Source of the DNA: Bacillota bacterium
Lineage (GTDB): Bacteria; Bacillota; Clostridia; Saccharofermentanales; Fastidiosipilaceae
Direction: 5' to 3'
NCBI GenBank assembly: GCA_023420715.1
Contig: JAEZVR010000014.1
Location: forward strand, 1 to 7,850
Length of the DNA: 7,850 nt
A model generated the notes under the pieces. That model worked only from the letters and a program-made list of their open reading frames with translations. It had not been told where the DNA came from and did not search any database. Positions within the stretch are counted from its first letter, which is position 1, and each line of letters opens with the position of its first letter. Made by a program: the position numbers and the translations under genes. Positions 5,845 to 7,850 of the stretch are shown piece by piece.

Positions 5845-5871
5845 GTATGTTTTTCATCAGATGAGGTTTAC

Positions 5872-6756
5872 ATGTATTTTTTAGTCCAATTGATCAATGG
5901 CCTTCAAGTTGGCTCCATCTATGCCCTCATTGCGCTGGGATATACGATGGTTTATGGCATTATCAAACTTATTAATTTTGCGCATGGCGATATCATGATG
6001 GTCGGCGCCTATGTTGCCCTAACCTGTATGGCTGGCGGACTGCCGCCAGTTCTATCGATCATTATTGCGATCGTATTTTGTGCCATTTTAGGCGTATTGA
6101 TTGAGCGCATTGCCTATAAGCCCCTGCGCAATTCGTCGCGGTTATCTGCGCTGATTACGGCGATTGGGGTGAGTCTGTTTTTGCAGAATTTGGCGATGTT
6201 GATTTTTTCTTCGAGTGCGAAAACGTTTCCCAATCTATCGGCAGGCTTGCCCGCTATAACTTTGGGTCAAAACAACATGAATTTAATGACCCTCATCACC
6301 ATTATTTTGGCGGCTTTGTTGATGGTTGGTTTACAGCTCTTTGTGACCAAAACCAAAATGGGTACGGCCATGCGGGCGGTTTCAGAAGATACCGGCGCAG
6401 CTTCATTAATGGGCATTAACGTCAATACGACGATATCCGTAACCTTTGCGATCGGTTCTGCCTTGGCCGCTTTTGCCGCCATTCTCTTTTGCATTGCCTA
6501 TCCAAAAGTCGGCCCTTATATGGGCTCCATGCCAGGCATTAAAGCTTTTATTGCCGCCGTGCTCGGCGGTATTGGACGTTTGCCTGGTGCAATGGTCGGC
6601 GGTTTTATTTTGGGGGTTATTGAGGCATTAACCAAGGCTTATATTCCAACGCAATACTCCACCTTATCGGATGCGGTGGTTTTTGCCATTCTGATTTTGG
6701 TTTTGTTGATCAAGCCTTCAGGTCTGCTGGGCAAACCACAAAAAGAGAAAGTCTGA
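5872..6756 (+). CDS. livH: Branched-chain amino acid ABC transporter permease (LivH-like)
   Basis: One of the two membrane subunits forming the translocation path. The 294-residue product is the usual length for LivH/BraD and is hydrophobic throughout, with about eight predicted membrane segments. Family stretches are 'ALGYTMVYGIIKLINFAHGD' (21-40), 'LITAIGVSLFLQNLAM' (94-109), the cytoplasmic coupling loop 'GTAMRAVSEDTGAASLMGIN' (164-183) that contacts the ATPases, and 'FIAAVLGGIGRLPGAMVGG' (226-244). The start has GAGG (5863-5866) with a 5-base spacer, weaker than the site of the binding-protein gene. It lies downstream of the terminator at 5774-5816 and 9 bases before livM. The fold and order are secure; the transported substrate is inferred from the family. 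Confidence 0.93.
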   Translation: MYFLVQLINGLQVGSIYALIALGYTMVYGIIKLINFAHGDIMMVGAYVALTCMAGGLPPVLSIIIAIVFCAILGVLIERIAYKPLRNSSRLSALITAIGVSLFLQNLAMLIFSSSAKTFPNLSAGLPAITLGQNNMNLMTLITIILAALLMVGLQLFVTKTKMGTAMRAVSEDTGAASLMGINVNTTISVTFAIGSALAAFAAILFCIAYPKVGPYMGSMPGIKAFIAAVLGGIGRLPGAMVGGFILGVIEALTKAYIPTQYSTLSDAVVFAILILVLLIKPSGLLGKPQKEKV

Positions 6757-6765
6757 GGAGGCTGT

Positions 6766-7788
6766 ATGACCATTCAGAAAAAAAGCGGTCCCATTTTTAA
6801 GCATTATGTGCTCAGTTTGCTCATCCTGCTGGGCGTCTTTGCGGTTTTATTCCTGCTCATGCAAAACCGCGTATTCAATAAATACACAACTGGTTTAGTC
6901 ATTCAAATTTTCTATAACATCATCCTGACGCTTAGCCTAAATGTGGCGACAGGTTTTTTGGGTGAACTCTGCCTTGGCCACGCTGGATTTATGGCTGTGG
7001 GTGCCTACACAGCAGCCTTGTTTACCATTAATTCTGGTATTCCAATTGCCATCGGTTTTCCGATCGCCCTTGTACTTGGCATGATTATGGCCGGTATTTT
7101 TGGTTTTTTGGTTGGTGTCCCCGCATTGCGTTTAAAGGGCGATTATCTGGCCATTATTACGTTGGCTTTTGGCGAAATTATCAGCATTTTGTTGCGCACC
7201 TTCTCTTTTACCGGTGGGGCTTTAGGTTTGAGTGGTATTAAACGCATGACCACGTTCCCTTATACTTATGCTTGCTTTGCGCTTTCACTGGTTGTCATGA
7301 TTACGTTTATGTTTTCACGGCATGGACGCGCCATTTTGGCGATTCGCGAAGATGAAATTGCCGCCGAAGCGACAGGGGTGAACACCTTTAAATATAAAAT
7401 GATTGCCTTTGTGATGTCTGCCATGTTTGCCGGTTTAGCCGGTGGTTTATATGCACATTTCCAGGGTAATTTGGCGCCCGAAAAATTCAACTACAACTAT
7501 TCAATCGACATCATGGTCATGGTGGTATTTGGTGGTATGGGCTCTATATCCGGCTCGATTATCTCGGCCATTGTGTTGACCTTATTGCCAGAATTATTGC
7601 GGAGTTTCTCGCTCTATCGCATGATCATTTATGCGACCCTCCTCATTATTTTGATGCTCTTTAGACCAGAAGGCTTGTTTGGACGAAAAGAAGTCACCTA
7701 TCGCGTGATTGGCCGCTTTTTAAAGGGCGGTTGGGGCTCCAAAAAAAGATTGGCGACTGCCGGTGATGAACAACAGGAGGTGTCTTAA
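6766..7788 (+). CDS. livM: Branched-chain amino acid ABC transporter permease (LivM-like)
   Basis: The second membrane subunit of the transporter. It has 340 residues, shorter than E. coli LivM (425) but normal for versions lacking the extra N-terminal membrane segments. Visible signatures are 'LTLSLNVATGFLGELCLGHAGF' across residues 54-75, 'LRLKGDYLAIITLAFGEI' (121-138), the ATPase-coupling loop 'GRAILAIREDEIAAEATGVN' (187-206) and 'VVFGGMGSISGSIISA' (253-268). A basic, hydrophilic tail of about 30 residues ends the protein on the likely cytoplasmic side. GAGGAGG (6755-6761) overlaps the livH stop and lies 4 bases before the ATG, so translation is probably coupled. The stop codon shares one base with the livG start. 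Confidence 0.93.
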   Translation: MTIQKKSGPIFKHYVLSLLILLGVFAVLFLLMQNRVFNKYTTGLVIQIFYNIILTLSLNVATGFLGELCLGHAGFMAVGAYTAALFTINSGIPIAIGFPIALVLGMIMAGIFGFLVGVPALRLKGDYLAIITLAFGEIISILLRTFSFTGGALGLSGIKRMTTFPYTYACFALSLVVMITFMFSRHGRAILAIREDEIAAEATGVNTFKYKMIAFVMSAMFAGLAGGLYAHFQGNLAPEKFNYNYSIDIMVMVVFGGMGSISGSIISAIVLTLLPELLRSFSLYRMIIYATLLIILMLFRPEGLFGRKEVTYRVIGRFLKGGWGSKKRLATAGDEQQEVS

Positions 7789-7850
7789 TGGCTTTAGTAG
7801 AGGTAAAAAATTTAGGCATTTCCTTTGGCGGGCTGCAGGCTGTTCAAGGG
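7788..7850 (+). CDS. livG: Branched-chain amino acid ABC transporter ATP-binding protein (LivG-like), N-terminus only
   Basis: Only the first 21 codons are in the window. 'ALVEVKNLGISFGGLQAV' is the typical first strand and A-loop region of LivG-type ATPases ('L.V..L...FGGL.AV'). The Walker A loop would lie just past the edge. The ATG overlaps the livM TAA as TAATG, and AGGAGG (7775-7780) lies 7 bases upstream. LivF would be expected after it, but that cannot be seen here. Confidence 0.85.
   Translation, partial: MALVEVKNLGISFGGLQAVQG

Noticed and set aside
5780..5884. Two small ORFs after the binding-protein gene (ATG 5780, 34 codons; ATG 5784, 26 codons, the latter ending on the livH ribosome-binding site).
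   Set aside because: Both run straight through the terminator hairpin and T-run. Their starts are 13 and 17 bases from the only GGAG, too far for normal initiation, and the products resemble nothing known to me. They are most likely by-products of the repeated leader segment.
1..7850. Mobile elements, CRISPR arrays, tRNA or rRNA genes, toxin-antitoxin or defence genes.
   Set aside because: I looked for long repeats, regular spacer-repeat patterns, transposase motifs and cloverleaf sequences and found none. The window is housekeeping genes plus a common transporter.

Overview
The window reads as ordinary chromosomal DNA of a low-to-mid G+C Gram-positive bacterium (Bacillota, probably a Clostridia-type lineage). 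The grounds are strong AGGAGG-type ribosome binding sites, a YfhO-family membrane protein, an rplM-rpsI pair, a lipoprotein-anchored solute-binding protein, and tightly packed genes. All genes supported here lie on the + strand. The taxonomic placement is inferred from style and gene content, not from a database match.

Layout. (1) Positions 3-614 hold the 3' end of a YfhO-like polytopic membrane protein with a long hydrophilic, acidic tail. (2) Positions 615-813 are an AT-rich gap with a good extended -10 promoter and a small 5'-leader hairpin. (3) rplM (L13) and rpsI (S9) form a two-gene ribosomal operon closed by a clear intrinsic terminator at 1679-1703. (4) tsaE, tsaB, rimI and a YgjP-like zinc metalloprotease gene follow as one block with overlapping ends (1721-4294). 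TsaE and TsaB belong to the tRNA t6A37 modification machinery and RimI is an N-terminal acetyltransferase. tsaD, a frequent partner of these genes, is not in the block. (5) Positions 4295-4580 are a 286-base regulatory gap. (6) A branched-chain amino acid (LIV/HAAT-type) ABC transporter operon follows: lipoprotein binding protein, then a strong hairpin terminator, then livH-like and livM-like permeases and the first 21 codons of a livG-like ATPase, which runs off the window.

How the genes work together. The first half is translation: ribosomal proteins, tRNA modification and protein acetylation. The second half is amino acid import: the binding protein captures substrate outside the membrane, LivH and LivM form the channel, and LivG (with a LivF expected downstream) powers it. 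The terminator between the binding-protein gene and the permease genes fits the common pattern of making more binding protein than membrane components.

I see no mobile element, CRISPR array, tRNA, rRNA or convincing new system. The points worth a second look are regulatory: a nearly leaderless tsaE start placed in the tail of the rpsI terminator, the partial terminator inside the transporter operon, a repeated 14-base leader segment on both sides of the binding-protein gene, and a possible L13 autoregulatory leader.
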